DNA of 64,000 nt, from contig OY754466.1 of NCBI GenBank assembly GCA_963575645.1, forward strand, positions 20,438,001 to 20,502,000. The letters are read 5' to 3'. The stretch is from Xanthostigma xanthostigma (lineage: Eukaryota > Arthropoda > Insecta > Raphidioptera > Raphidiidae). Under the pieces are notes generated by a model. It made no database searches, had not been told where the DNA came from, and worked only from the letters and a program-made list of their open reading frames with translations. Of the stretch, positions 48,025-59,855 are shown one piece after another. Position 1 is the first letter of the stretch, and every line of letters starts with the position of its first letter. The translations under genes and the position numbers were made by a program.

Positions 48025-48939
48025 GATTTCAACGACTTTACCTTTTTACCTAAAAAATATCTCGAAAAAAATGTTATCATAGCATGTCCGCTTTCAAATT
48101 TTTCGAAATTTTTTCACAGAGTTTGATAGCTCGCAAATATGTCTATAATATCTGCATTAGAATTTTATAGTCAATGAACACTCTCCTTATTAGAACACTC
48201 CGCGTCAATTGTTTCCATTTTTAGCTTAAAAGTATTATCTTGACACACTCCTGCAGGGTGGGCTTGAAGAAATTTTCTTAGACTTTTCGACGTTGTTGGT
48301 TAGCCCACCGATAGATCTATAATTCCTACACTATTTGTTGCACACACTCCTCTTATTGGTGTTCTTCGTTTCCATTTTTTAATGACTTCAAAAAAGGAGG
48401 TTATATAATTCGATTGTATTTTTTATTCAAATGGTAGGTACTATTTTGATTAAACTTATGTCGGATAGCCACTTTGAATGTAGTTTAGTTTTTTTTGTAG
48501 AAAATATGTAATTTAATTTTGTACATAAAGTTTATTTATTAGAACCCATAATAGGTTTAAGAAATTTAGGGAAAACAAAGAAAAATGACACCTATAATAA
48601 TTAATTGGTGTCAAGGTGCTTGATTTCAGATTAAGGATTATTCTGAAATAGAGTTGTGGGTTTAATGTCGAGTGAAAATATAAACTGTGAGTACTCATTT
48701 TACCTAGAATTTCAACCTCTACAACATTTGTATAAACGATTTTTTGATAGTGCTGGTTATTTTTGAGATACTGTTATTTTTATAAAAAAATATGTGTTTT
48801 TGAATATAAATCTGCATGCATCGTCTGAAGCTCACCTAGCAAAAGGGGCAAAACTTAATATGTTCATTTTAAACCTCAACTGAAGGGATGAAAATCAATT
48901 TCAGAGTTCCCATTTATCCGACTGCGGCGGCCAAGCCAA
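48025..48939. other. no recognisable feature
   Basis: No continuation of the LINE fragment is legible here. AT-rich. Confidence 0.45.
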
Positions 48940-49110
48940 AAGTAAGGGTTATGAGTTAAGCAGTCTATGTATGTTTGTAGTTACGGATGTTCCACCGTAG
49001 CGCCTAAACTATTCATCCGATTTTAAATAAGGTGTCAGTCGATTCGTTATTATGACCCGGGTAACATATACTAGATTTATTTTTGAATTTTGGTCCCAGA
49101 GGTGAGTAAA
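48940..49110 (+). repeat. degenerate dispersed repeat
   Basis: Phrases 'gcgcctaaactattcatccg', 'gtgtcagtcgattcg' and 'tatgacccgggt' are of a recurrent insect-repeat type. Ends are not clear. Confidence 0.4.
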
Positions 49111-49150
49111 TTAGAAACAAATAATATTAAAAAGACAATTTAAATAAAAA

Positions 49151-49425
49151 ATAAGTTCAGAAACTAAAACCCGACTACTGAAAAGTATGCACCAAGAAAA
49201 TATTCTCATCTGAAGAGAGCCGTGGTCGTATGCCATCTCATATATATGAGGCCCCTCTAGATATATTGCGAGATGCACTTTGCCCTAGAGCTTATGATCG
49301 CTTACTACTGTTAAAATGTAATGTTGTGTTAGGGTAGGTGGCATTATGACCACGGCTATCCTCAGATGAGAATATTTTTTTGTTTCATACTTTTCAGTAG
49401 TCGGGAATTTAGTTTTTGAACTTAT
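49151..49425. mobile_element. 275-bp MITE with about 78-bp TIRs
   Basis: Left arm 49151-49228 and right arm about 49347-49425 are inverted, through 'cccgactactgaaaagtatg', 'aatattctcatctga' and 'gccgtggtc'. The middle of about 120 bp is unique. Superfamily not assigned. Confidence 0.8.
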
Positions 49426-50411
49426 TGTTTACTACTCTACAATATTCATAATATTATATAAATTATTTACGGAAATTAATAATGTTTTTACAATGAATTT
49501 CGGAAAATAAATATTTGACGGATATCGTAGTTTATGCAGGAATATGAACGGAATACATTTCTAATAGTAATATGAATCAGTTCTATCGTTCAGTACACCA
49601 AATTAAAGACAATATAATGAGAATTTTGAAAGTGAAATTGGACAAATGAAAACCTATTATTATTTATGTACCACCTATCATAAAAATTAGAAGAAAGTGT
49701 TAACAATATGATGCGATTAAAAATAACACAGTATATAATAATTTGCATACATACCTATACTGCAAACACTTTATACCCATATATTATGGCTGTAGAGAAT
49801 TATGTTTAGTAATTGTCTTTATCGAATAATTAATCGAAATAATTAGATGTTTTCATTTTTATATCAAAAGTAATTTTGATATTCACGCCAGATAAAATAG
49901 TTTCATTTTTTTACACGAATCATTAACTCAAATAATTCAATAAGTATTCCAATTTCTTTATTATTGCGTGTGAAAACATATAGTAAAGACTTATAATTAT
50001 TTATAGATAATAATTTCACAAACTTATCAGATTTACACAATATTTTTATGAATCCTCATATTTTGATCCAAATTTGAATGCAAGGTGAAACTTAAAGGGC
50101 GTAATCTTCACCGAAAAAACATTAATAAAAACAATATTCAAAACCTACGGGCAGTAATTTGTATTTTACTGGGAAAAGTTGTAAAAAAGCTTTACTTTGA
50201 ATTTGACCTGTTGGTTAAATCTGCTTTATCAATAATACTTACGTTACAAAATTGATCTCCACGAAAAGCGCTTTTATTTTACCGTAATAATAAATAGCCT
50301 ATGTCCATCCTGAAGGTTCATTCTAAAAACTGGTGAAAAAATTTGTTAAATCAGATGAGTCGTTTCGGAGATTATTATTATTATTATTTATTTAATTATA
50401 GTGGAGAGGAT
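49426..50411. other. no recognisable feature
   Basis: AT-rich. Nothing recognised. Confidence 0.5.
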
Positions 50412-52199
50412 TGGGAAAAAAAGGCTTGAATCCGGTGTGTCTCGAATCGAAAAATGTTTCCTACCAAAACAGTAGAGTCAAGCTGCTCCGACATTTTGGT
50501 ATATATGTTGGAGGAGGCGGCGGAGGATATGTCGCTTTAAAGTTCCGGAAAACTCGTTTTTGCCCCATAGCTCGGCCATTATTATCGGGGGTGGGGGAAA
50601 TGTTCCAAGAAAAGTTGTAGAGAAAAAGAATCCGCGTAAGCTCGTTCTAGACCGGGTCTGATCAGACAACCGGTTCACGATATATCGCCATTTTAGTCCG
50701 CGAAATTTTGAAAAATTGAATGCCATTTTTTAAAAACCCATTGCAGCTAGGAGCTCAATTTTTTTATAGCAAAGGTACTAAAGACCTCTTCTTTGCACCG
50801 GAAGCTAGACGCGGTGGGTCAATCAGAACCGGCAGGAGAGGGGTAAAACGATGTTTTTTAAATCTCCCATAACTGGTTCTAATTGACGTATTGATCGAAA
50901 CGAGACGTCATTTTTTTCGTTTTTTGACGTGATAACGTCTTATAAATTGATGAATCACCAATCTTATAAATTGATAAAACACCGGCTGCATGTTCGAAAA
51001 AGTGTAACGTTCGTAACGCGTAACGCGTAACGTTCCTAACGTTCCTAACGCGTAACGTTTTTTGCTAATTTCTCGCTCAATTTAAATCAGATCGGTTTGA
51101 AACCAGTCTTAAACGAAAGAGGAGAACATTTTACATAGATTTCGTATAACAGAATTTGCCTAAACAGTTTTTTTATACAAATTTATATAGAAAAATAGCT
51201 GTATAAATGCAATGTTGTCTAATGCATGACGCGACGCGGTCGGTCGTCTTTGTTTGCCGTACATGGAAATTAGAAAATAACGTATGTCTTGTCTTAACAT
51301 GAAAACGGCTGCATTTCTAATGTTTAATTCAATTTTTTGACATTAGTATTTTCTGAAATGCAACGCCTTCTAAGTTAACTATTGGAATAACTAATTATTA
51401 TTAGAACATAATACTTTGACAGTTGCAAACGTCACTTTTGACATTTCTTATCATTCCAACACCAAGGATAAGCAGATTGAAACCAAATTTTGGGAGGATG
51501 TTTGATATGCAAATATGAAGTGGCCTATTGTTTTTGAGGAACATCGGCGCATGCGTAAAAGAATATATCTCTTATAATGATGTTTTATATAATAATAATA
51601 TAGTTTTTAAAACGGTTTTTACTCTATCTATTTTTACTAGAAATTTTTGTAAATTTTTTGGGGAAAATCGGCGCATGCGCAAAAGAGATACATGCCATAG
51701 TTGTTTTTTATATAATAATAGTGTACTTTTTATAGTGTTTTATTATTCTACTTAATAAAATTTACCTAAATTTGAAGCGAAAGATGCAATATCATAGATT
51801 CGAATTATTGTAATTATTATATAAATTTAGGTTATGTATTACGGAATACGTTATCACGTAAAACTATCGTCCGTAAACCGACTTTACAGACAACCAATTT
51901 TTATATCTACTTTTATGTGAAAAGTGAAAAAAAATTCTCACAAACTCAACTGCTTGTGGGCGAAATAAAGTATTGTTACATAAACTGTCGTCAAAATTAC
52001 TTTTCCTTAGCTAGGCAGCAAAATTCATTTGAATTTTGCTGCAAAAATGGGTTTTTCGAAACTTTAAAGCGGCATATCCCCCGCCGCCCCCTCCAACATG
52101 CGGTCACAAACTATACCAAGATGTCGGGGGAGCTCAACTCTACAGTTTTTGTAGGAAAAATTTTTCGAATCAAGACACCGGATTCAAGACTTTTTTCCA
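50412..52199. mobile_element. foldback element with Helentron-like copy E in its loop
   Basis: Arms 50412-50566 and about 52041-52199 are inverted through 'cttgaatccggtgt', 'cctac', 'cgacat' and 'atgtcgctttaaagtt' variants. The loop contains copy E (50926-51898). Without E the element would be about 0.8 kb. A perfect small palindrome (GCAGCAAAATTCA and inverse) sits at 52015-52043. The frames in both arms are mirror images and not genes. Confidence 0.75.
50926..51898 (+). mobile_element. Helentron-like non-autonomous element, copy E (973 bp, longest)
   Basis: Shared termini as in copy D. Its interior holds, after 'ccaaattttgggagg', about 330 bp lacking in A and D ('atgtttgatatgcaaatatg', 'gcgcatgcgtaaaag'). 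That section is also present in the ACCATTCCAAC family (55140-55260) and in part at 42.2 kb. Tandem 'taacgcg' and 'gttcctaac' units lie at about 51005-51058. Confidence 0.7.
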
Positions 52200-52708
52200 T
52201 ACAGATTTAAGTACTAGCTGTACGCTAGCGGGTATGCTTGCCATAAGTGAAAATGTCTGCCGTTCAGAGAGAGAACGTTATCATTATATATGTTTACTCA
52301 AATCAGCATTGTTTTGTATCATTAGTTGCCATGGAGATAAGGAACTTTTCTCTCTTTGAATAGTAAACACTTTCATAGCTCACTCGCGTACTCTAGTATA
52401 ATATCTCTATCCTTTTTTCCCAATCTACTCTACTATAAGTTTTGTACCCATTTTAAAATACCGCTTTGTAAGTATTTGATTACTGAAATGAATAGAAAGA
52501 CTAGGTGGAGTCGGAACTTCTTTTGAAGTCAATTCGGATTAAATTTTTGTGCTGGAATCCGTTCAGAAGACCGTACTGATTATAAAAACTCATGATGTCA
52601 AGCGGTAACGTGTTTTAATAGTGTTTGAAAAAATTGAATCAATCATTTTTTTTTTTATTTTTTGACATGTTCAAAAATGTTTTCCGATAAGTTGATAATT
52701 TTATTTTT
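52200..52708. other. no recognisable feature
   Basis: Short flank between the foldback and copy F. 'actagctgtacgctagcggg' near 52213 may be a repeat end. Confidence 0.4.
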
Positions 52709-53260
52709 GACGTGATAACGTCTTATAAATTGATGAAACACCGGCTGCATGTACGAAAAAGTGTAACGTTCCGCCTGAGCGTGCAAGCGAGAGCGCGATA
52801 TAAGCGATAGAGAGGCACGATCGGCAATGGCAATATGGCGCTAATAATAATTAATAAATGTCATTTTATTTTGTTAAAAATAACTGATCGCCGTCATTAT
52901 GGATAAAATATGATATTATTCACAACGAATGGAAATGTATTGATCAATTGATAGTTTGTACACAAACGCAGCTACATTTTGTATCAAAAACAAATCTTGG
53001 GAGATATCTGCATTTCATATAGCAGATAAATTATACGGTTTGTTAACAAATATATAATATATATAGGTACATTCTTTTAAATGTCTTTTATAATTGCTTA
53101 AAAATATGTATTTTGCTTTGGCTGATCAAATTATTAGTCGGTAAAAATACAGTTTGACAGCTACTAAAATTTAGGTTATGTATTATTAAATATGATATTC
53201 GAGCGGAATACGTTATCACGTAAAACTATCGTCCGTAAACCGACTTTACAGACAACCAAT
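52709..53260 (+). mobile_element. Helentron-like non-autonomous element, copy F (552 bp)
   Basis: Same ends, T-runs on both sides. The interior shares its outer parts with copy C (including 'ttaaatatgatattcgagcg'), but holds about 300 bp not seen in other copies (about 52835-53135). No coding. Confidence 0.7.
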
Positions 53261-53412
53261 TTTTTTTAAACTGAAAGACGCCAGGTTCTCGTTTTTTGAC
53301 GTTCTAAAAGTATAAGAAAGAAATGTTTTTTTACAATACAAAAATGTTTGTTGGTAAAATCAAACAAACAAAAACTGAATACTTTTATTTTTTTTTTGTA
53401 TGTAAAAGTTAT

Positions 53413-53522
53413 TGGTTTTACCCGCACTGTTTTATGCGTATCCATTATAGGATTTACGTATAGGTACATAAACAACAGAAATCTCATGATACGTATAAAA
53501 CAGTGCGGATAATATTAAAACC
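53413..53522. mobile_element. 110-bp hairpin element
   Basis: Begins GGTTTTACCCGCACTG and ends with a near inverse ('cagtgcgg...aaaacc'). Arms of about 35 bp with a small insertion on the right. The minus frame at 53266-53487 runs through it. Confidence 0.65.
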
Positions 53523-53971
53523 ATTTTGTTGTACAGTCGGTTGAATATTCTGTTTAGATTTACATTTTTTGTTTAAATTAAGTCGTAGTTTGATAATTGA
53601 GAAACACAACTTGTGGGAGGGAGAAGTGATTAAAGTTTGTATGGGGTCGTGAAGCGTCTAAAACACTCATTTGGAAATAGCTGGGAATCGGTTAGTTTTA
53701 GGAAATAAAAGTTCAATATCAATCTAAAAGTCGATTAAACTTCAAACAAAATTACATATTTAATTTGTTCTTTATAGAATTTTATATTGAAAGTATTTTC
53801 ATAAAGTAAAAGCTCCTTAATCCATGCTTATTGTGGCAAATCAATATTTTAAAAAATAGAGGTACACTTTTTCGCGGCGCGTACCTTCTATACCGAATTT
53901 TAAAATTTTAAAAATAGTTTTCTTGATTTTAGAGCAACAGGACGGCTAGAATCTTTTAAAATACAAAGTGT
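53523..53971. other. no recognisable feature
   Basis: AT-rich. 53870-53960 may be an outer part of the following repeat. Confidence 0.4.
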
Positions 53972-54566
53972 TTCAAAAGTCGCGGAACGGCTTAATATTT
54001 ATTTTCGGGGAAGCCGGACTAAAAATTAATTGTTAATATTTTTTTTCTGTCTATCGAATGGCGCAATTGGATTTTGGGCCCGAGGACCCGAAAGCGGTCT
54101 CGTAGGGCCTAACTTTAAAATTTTAAATGGGAACCATACTTTTTCATTTCATATTCGAATTCTGCGGTAAATTTTATATATGTACATCTTAGTATTTTTT
54201 TAATTCTCGGACTCTTTGTAGAGCCCCTAAAAAAGCCATAAAAATAAGTCTAACGTACCTACAATAAATATCTAAATTTGAAATGATTAATTTAAATTTA
54301 CCTAAAATATACGTTTTAAAGAGAAATTTCACTAATCGATACTTCATAGGTTTCTAAAGCTCAATTTTGAACCTTAAGGCCCCTTTGTAGGGCCCTTAAA
54401 AAGGTCTAAAATGGTCCAAAGTTGAAAAAATCTTAATTTGAATTCGGTTGCTTAATATTATCACAAATACTTTTTTCGGGATGAAATTTACAAATTAGTA
54501 CTTCATAAGGCTCTAGAGCCCAATTTATAATTTTATAAAATTTCATCCCGAAAAAAGTATTTAGGG
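53972..54566 (+). repeat. half-copy of the 57.6-58.4 kb foldback
   Basis: From 'acaaagtgtttcaaaagtcg' it follows the left arm of the element at 57613, through 'atgggaaccatactttttca' and 'cctttgtaggg'. It ends in its own hairpin (about 54468-54564, arms 'aatacttttttcgggatga' and inverse). The second arm is missing. Confidence 0.7.
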
Positions 54567-54929
54567 AGGCCCAGTGATGAGGTCTTGCCCAGGGTCCCAG
54601 AAAGCTAGTTACGGTCGTGTATAAAAATGTACACATAATATTATGATGTGAAAACTTATAGAAGGTGCGTGGAAAAAATACAATATATACTTATATCTCG
54701 TGTGTGATTATTTTATAACTTGTGTGACTGATAAAATAAATACATTTAACATTGAGGTTTACCGTACTTTTCCATGGTAATATAGTGTTTAAAGTTAGCA
54801 CTGCACACCTCATCATAAATTCTTACCTTAAAAACTGACCGATTTGCTGTTATAATAAATTGCATAATGCAAAAAAATTGTTAGATGTTATTCTGTACGG
54901 TTAATGTAAGAATTTTCAGTGCCGTTATT
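54567..54929. other. no recognisable feature
   Basis: 'gctagttacggtcg' near 54605 echoes a repeat phrase at 45218. Nothing else. Confidence 0.4.
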
Positions 54930-55560
54930 ATCATTCCAACCCATAAGTGGGTAATGATAGTAGTTTAGGTCAAAAATCATTTTTCAAAATTTTATATCTT
55001 TTCATTTTGAGGTCCTCCTAATCCAAAAACATATTTGTGGAAAAACTCTGTGCGTCTGTTTGTTAGTGTGTTGGTCTGTTTGTCTGTGAGCACGATACAG
55101 GTCAAACGGATGAACGTATTGAAACCAAAGTTTGAGAGGATGTTTGGTGTGCAAATATGAAGAGCCCTATTGTTTTTGGGGAATATCGACGCATGCTCAG
55201 AAGACATAATATATGTGCTATAACTGTGTTTTTATATAATAATAGTATACTTTTCATAACGGCTTATTCTATTTATTTTTTTAACAAAGTTTTGTTAAAA
55301 GTTTTTTTTTCTAAACTTATAGTTTAGAAAATATTTTGAAAAATCAGCTGTCGTTTTGTTTTGTAGATCTGTCAGAAATAAACAAGTTAAGCATGCTTTG
55401 ACTAATTTTTACATGACGTGAAACATATTATGTAGGTAACCATGGTAACGAATATCTCATTGAATACTAGCCATTACCCGCGCCACGTCAAGACATATCA
55501 GAAATTTTATTTTTTTTTATTATACTGTATCAAATGTCAACATTTTGAAGTTGGAATGGT
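54930..55560 (+). mobile_element. 'ACCATTCCAAC' family, full copy (631 bp)
   Basis: Starts ATCATTCCAAC and ends GTTGGAATGGT, an 11-bp TIR with one mismatch. The head hairpin reads CCCATAAGTGGG. The interior contains 'cggatgaacgtattgaaac', 'ggtgtgcaaatatga' and 'gcatgctcag', homologous to copy E of the Helentron-like family. No coding. Confidence 0.7.
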
Positions 55561-55974
55561 CTCGTCGCCCAATAGAATTTTTTCTAACAAATTTAAAGTT
55601 ACATAAGATAAAGTGAGACAGAAATCTAACGGCGCTGTACACATCTAGTAGACGTTACAGAATTGCGTCATTAGTTTCATTGTTCATCTCAGAAAAAAAC
55701 GTGAACGGTAATGCAATGACTGTCACTCTAATTTTATAGCTTTACCTGCGAACTAGACATTGAAATGACATTAAAGGCAGACTCGTTCAGAGCGCTAATA
55801 AAATTTAATTATAAAGCGGGCTTGGTAATAAAAACTCAATAGTGTTCTAAAATATTACCTATATTTAATGGGCGATTTAAAGAAAAATATCTTTATATGT
55901 AACAGGGTGAGTCATTTTAATCTTCGGATGCGATTATCTTTTCAGGGTAGGGTAAATCGAAAAATGGTTGATTG
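55561..55974. other. no gene; host of the following hAT insertion
   Basis: 'aacagggtgagtcatttt' near 55902 looks like the start of another repeat that resumes at 57379 beyond the hAT element. Otherwise unrecognised. Confidence 0.4.
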
Positions 55975-56118
55975 GTCCGAAGCAGTGCCGGATTAAGACT
56001 CCTTGAAGCCCTAACCATTTCTTGCTTATGGACACTCATCTCTAACAGCAGTCTACAAAAATTCTAATATCTGTTACGGTAGTATATGAAGTTTATAAAA
56101 AAAAATCCAAATTTCGAA

Positions 56119-56967
56119 TGTCATAAGTTTGATTAACGTCTGAATAGAACTCTTCAAATAAATAAAATTGTCGACCAATTTTTCTCAGACCAATATATTG
56201 ACAAAAAATTAATAAATAACAAATCAATATAACATAAGATGACGTTTCGATCCGGCTTTGGATCTTCTTCAGAAAAATCTAAAAAATATAAAAATTATGA
56301 GTATTAGTTACAGTGTAAACTCTTTATAACGTCCTTCGTTATAACGAAAAACTCCCTATAACGTCGAATTTTTTACGATTTGGTTGGTTTACCTTAAAAC
56401 CTATACATATAATACCCTCTTTATAACGCAACAGCCATTCTCTATTACGAAGAAATATGTTCATATTTAGGCGTCAGCAAATGTTTACAGACATAAAAGA
56501 GGACCAAACTGAACCATCACCATCTATTCAACAAGCACTTGATGACGCCAAACTATAGGTATATATGTTTGTATATGTGTTTGGAATAAATTAATTTTGT
56601 GAAAATTGGTTATTTTTCTTTCTTCCCTCCATATAACGAAAATTCTTTATAACGAAAAAAATGTTCGGTCCCTTAAAATTCGTTATAAAGAGATTATACA
56701 GTACATTGAAGATTATTGTTAATTTGGTTGTTTTTCTTTCTTCACTCCATATAACGGTAACTCTCTATAACGATAAAAAATGCTCGGTCCCTTGAGTTTC
56801 GTTACAAAGAGTTTACACTGTATTTAATATTATGTAATAGAATGCACGATGATTGAAATTTTTGAAACGTCATCTTATGTTATATTGATTTGTTATTTTT
56901 TTATTTTTTGTCAATATATTGGTCTGAGAAAAATTGGTCGACAATTTTATTTATTTGTCATAAGTTT
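56119..56967 (-). mobile_element. Penelope-like insertion with 12-bp TSD
   Basis: TGTCATAAGTTT at 56119-56130 and 56956-56967. Insert 56131-56955: a 25-bp unique lead, then an inverted pair (about 56156-56248 and 56864-56955, with 'aaataaataaaattgtcgac' on the left and its inverse on the right). The minus strand at 56241-56272 reads CUGAAGA, a 5-bp stem and GAAACGUC, hammerhead-like. Without the pogo-like insert it would be about 0.3 kb, a terminal fragment without coding. Confidence 0.65.
56309..56822 (+). mobile_element. pogo/Tigger-like DNA transposon, internally deleted
   Basis: TA target duplication; the element, 56311-56820, starts CAGTGTAAACTC and ends GAGTTTACACTG. Repeated 'tataacg' motifs sit near both ends, as in Tigger/pogo TIRs. 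In the plus strand a frame ending at the TAG of 56556-56558 reads 'RQQMFTDIKEDQ' and 'SIQQALDDAKL', with the style of a transposase C-terminus. The catalytic core is absent. Confidence 0.85.
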
Positions 56968-57378
56968 AAACTTGATAGAAAAAAAAAGTTAAAAAGCATA
57001 ACACTAGGAGAAATTTAATTTTACAATTAATTGAAAAAAAAAAAGTTAAAAAGCATAACACTAGGAGAAATTTAATTTTACAATTAATTGAAAATTTGAC
57101 TGTCTATAAAATCGGTCCTTAGGAATTTTTATACGCAGTTAATTGAAAAAAAGTTTAAAATAATGCAAAGTTCAAAAAACATTAAGTACGTTCCATTTTC
57201 GATAATATGTATCAGTAGATCACATTTTTGAGAACATGACAAAAAGAAAAAAAAATTGTTGACACGGTCTGGTGCGATACTTTTCATTTCTGAGTTGTGA
57301 TTGTTGGTGCCCCATGAGACGTGATGCCCTAAGCAGTTGCTTATTTTGCTTATAGGTTAATCCAGCACTGGTCCGAAG

Positions 57379-57612
57379 GACGACATCGGTTGGCATTGTC
57401 ACTTTTGACCTTGGGTCGACGGTTCAGGCTTATTCAGGGACCAGGGTTAACTTTTTTTTAATGGGAACTCTCATTTTTTACATCTGCATTCCAATGGCCG
57501 TGAAACATTTTGTCCCAAACATTTTTCTCCAAACCCGGTTTTTTCCTGGATTTCAACGGTCCAAAATTTGAAACCTCCCAGCACCTCTAAATATTTTTTA
57601 TATTCATGACTT
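57379..57612. other. no gene; likely continuation of the repeat split by the hAT element
   Basis: 'gggaccagggttaac' and 'tgggaactctcatttttta' are repeat-like. No ends defined. Confidence 0.4.
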
Positions 57613-58435
57613 ATACAGAGTGTTTCAAAAGTCCTGGAATGGCTTAATATTCCTTATCGGGTAAGCCGGGCTAAAAATGTTAAAATGGATTTTCTATTAA
57701 CTTTTTCCTGTCTATCAAATGGCAAAATTTGATTTTGAACCCGAGGGCCCAACTTTGAAATTTTAAATGGGAACCATACTTTTTTATTCCATATTCGGAT
57801 TCTGCGGTATATTTTATATTAGTATTTATTTTATATTTAGTATTTTTTTCATTCTCGGGCTCTTTGTAGAGCCCCTAAGAACTTGACATAAATAATCGAT
57901 ACTTCATAGGTCCCTTCAGCTCGATTTTAAACCTTAAGACCTCATTGTAGGATCTCTAAAATGTCTAAAATGGCCCTGAGTTCAATAAGTCTGAACTTGC
58001 ATTCGGTTACTAATATCTAAAAATACTTTTTTCGGGATGAAATATTATAAAGTTCTGAATTGGGCCCTAATGCCCTATGAAGTACTAATTTTTAAAATTT
58101 CATCAAAAAAAAGTATTTAAGACAATATTAAGTAACCGAATTCAAATTAAGATTTATTCAACTCTGGACTATTTTAGACCCGAGGATTAAAAAAATACTA
58201 AGACTTGTTCATATGTAAAATTTTCCGCAGAATCCGAATATGAAATAAAAAAGTATGGTTCCCATTTAAAATTTCAAAGTTGGGTCCACGGGACCCTTTT
58301 AAGTTTTCGGGTCCAAAATCTAAATTTGCCATTCGTTAGACAGGAAAAAGTTATTTAAAAAAGCATTTTAACATTTTTAGTCTGACGTACCTGATAAAAA
58401 ATATTAAGCCGTTCTTGGACTTTTGTACACCCGGT
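57613..58435. mobile_element. long foldback element, arms of about 400 bp
   Basis: Begins ACAGAGTGTTTCAAAAGTCC and ends with an inverse variant at 58435. The arms meet near 58060 with little loop. Shared landmarks: 'aatgggaaccatactttttt', 'attctgcgg', 'ttaatttgaattcgg' and 'ttttttcgggatgaaat'. A half-copy is at 53972. No coding. Confidence 0.8.
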
Positions 58436-58654
58436 TTAATTACATAATGAGAGTTTCATTCATAACTGACCGTTTTCTTACTCGGTCAGCTATTCTTCTA
58501 TAAAAAAGTCCGATGCAGCATAATGTGTCTATGTTAAGTAATTTACAAATCCGGGTGCAGCCGGACCGGGCCACTAGTATAGATACAACACGATTTACGA
58601 ACTTATAAAATCTCGTTTAATCAATGTAAAAAACAATATACCTCTTTCTAATTA
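58436..58654. other. no recognisable feature
   Basis: Short unassigned stretch. Confidence 0.4.
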
Positions 58655-58871
58655 TATGTTCATCCTAGCAAAAGGCTGAAGCTTTGCCGTTTTATCTGTA
58701 TCGGTGCTCACAGGCTTACAGACAAATAGGCTAACAGACGATCAACTTTTTCCCAAAAATATGTTTTTTTGAAATCGGGGAGTCTTAAAACAAAAAAAAT
58801 ATTGTAAAATTTTAAAATGTGAATTTTGATCTAATTTAGTACAACTCTCCCACTTTTAGAGCTGGAATGGT
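58655..58871 (-). repeat. 'ACCATTCCAAC' family, truncated copy
   Basis: The minus-strand head ends at 58871 (read on the plus strand 'gctggaatggt'). It follows the family through 'ttcccaaaaatatg' and 'gacagacg'-type text to about 58655, then breaks off. Confidence 0.55.
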
Positions 58872-59367
58872 AAAAATGCAATGCCAGAAGGGAAGACACC
58901 GAAATTAAAATCATGGGGAAAAAGTCGAGAAGTACCGTTTTAATAGTAGAAATACGCACATGTACAATTAAAGTGTTGCATCTGTGCATTTTGCATTTAC
59001 AACAATAATTTACGACATATAATATTTACAACGCAATAATTGCATTGTATAAAATCAAAGCAGCGTAATAATGAAACTAATAAATAAATACGTTAAAGGT
59101 TGATAAAATCAGCAGGTACTTAAGCGGTACATCTCGTATGCCATCTGTCCCGTTTTGTTTCATTACAAGACATGTAGTGTAACAAATTACGAACATTTAA
59201 TGAAAGACTAATAACTGTATCGAACGTACACTGTATCTAGGAATTGTTAAGAAAATGCAATGTCAATAACTTTAGAACAAGTCGCAACATAATTATATAA
59301 TTCGTCGTTTTTCGTATTTCTTCCCTTGTATACCTATGCATTTAATTTTATGTCAGGACATTGTAGG
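58872..59367. other. no recognisable feature
   Basis: AT-rich. Nothing recognised. Confidence 0.5.
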
Positions 59368-59855
59368 TACGACTAGTGAGAGAAGGAGAAGATTCCATGA
59401 GCGTGAAATTTGCCGCATGAGCGTAGCGAGTGCGGTAACACGCGAGTGGAATATTCTCCTTCGATCAATGGTCGCACATAATACTTTATTCAACTAGCAC
59501 GAGTAATATGTAATCGGGGCCCTGATAAAGAGGGAAAAATAATAAATCACTTCATTGATTGTCGTACCCACCGCCCTCAATGCACACAAGATGGCCCTGA
59601 CTTTCGCTGAATTGCGATGCTGTTTTCATATATACAATTCGCTACCGCGTTTCTATTGGTCCCGAAACTATGCAATAATAATTCATTACCGTACAGTTTC
59701 GGCTCGCTACCGCGTTCCTATTGGTCCAGAAACTATGCAGTAATACATTATCGTACAGTTTCGGCTCGTTATTAGCACTCTACGCGTCAACATGAAGTAA
59801 TTTATTATTTCTCCCGAATTTGGCAGGGCCCCGAAATTATATATTACTCACGCGT
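59368..59855 (+). mobile_element. double-hairpin MITE family, second full copy
   Basis: Matches 43131-43560 from end to end. It is longer because a segment of about 65 bp ('gctaccgcgttcctattgg', 'gtacagtttcggctcg') is tandemly duplicated at about 59640-59768. The 62-codon frame corresponds to that in the other copy and is repeat-derived. Confidence 0.75.

Larger units (their letters stand above)
55975..57378. mobile_element. hAT-type element with perfect 8-bp TSD, carrying two nested insertions
   Basis: TSD GTCCGAAG at 55975-55982 and 57371-57378. The element, 55983-57370, starts CAGTGCCGGATTAA and ends TTAATCCAGCACTG. No transposase is legible. It contains the Penelope-like insert 56131-56955, itself containing the pogo-like element 56311-56820. 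Between 56985 and 57085 a 50-bp block ('gttaaaaagcataacactag') is tandemly duplicated. Confidence 0.9.
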
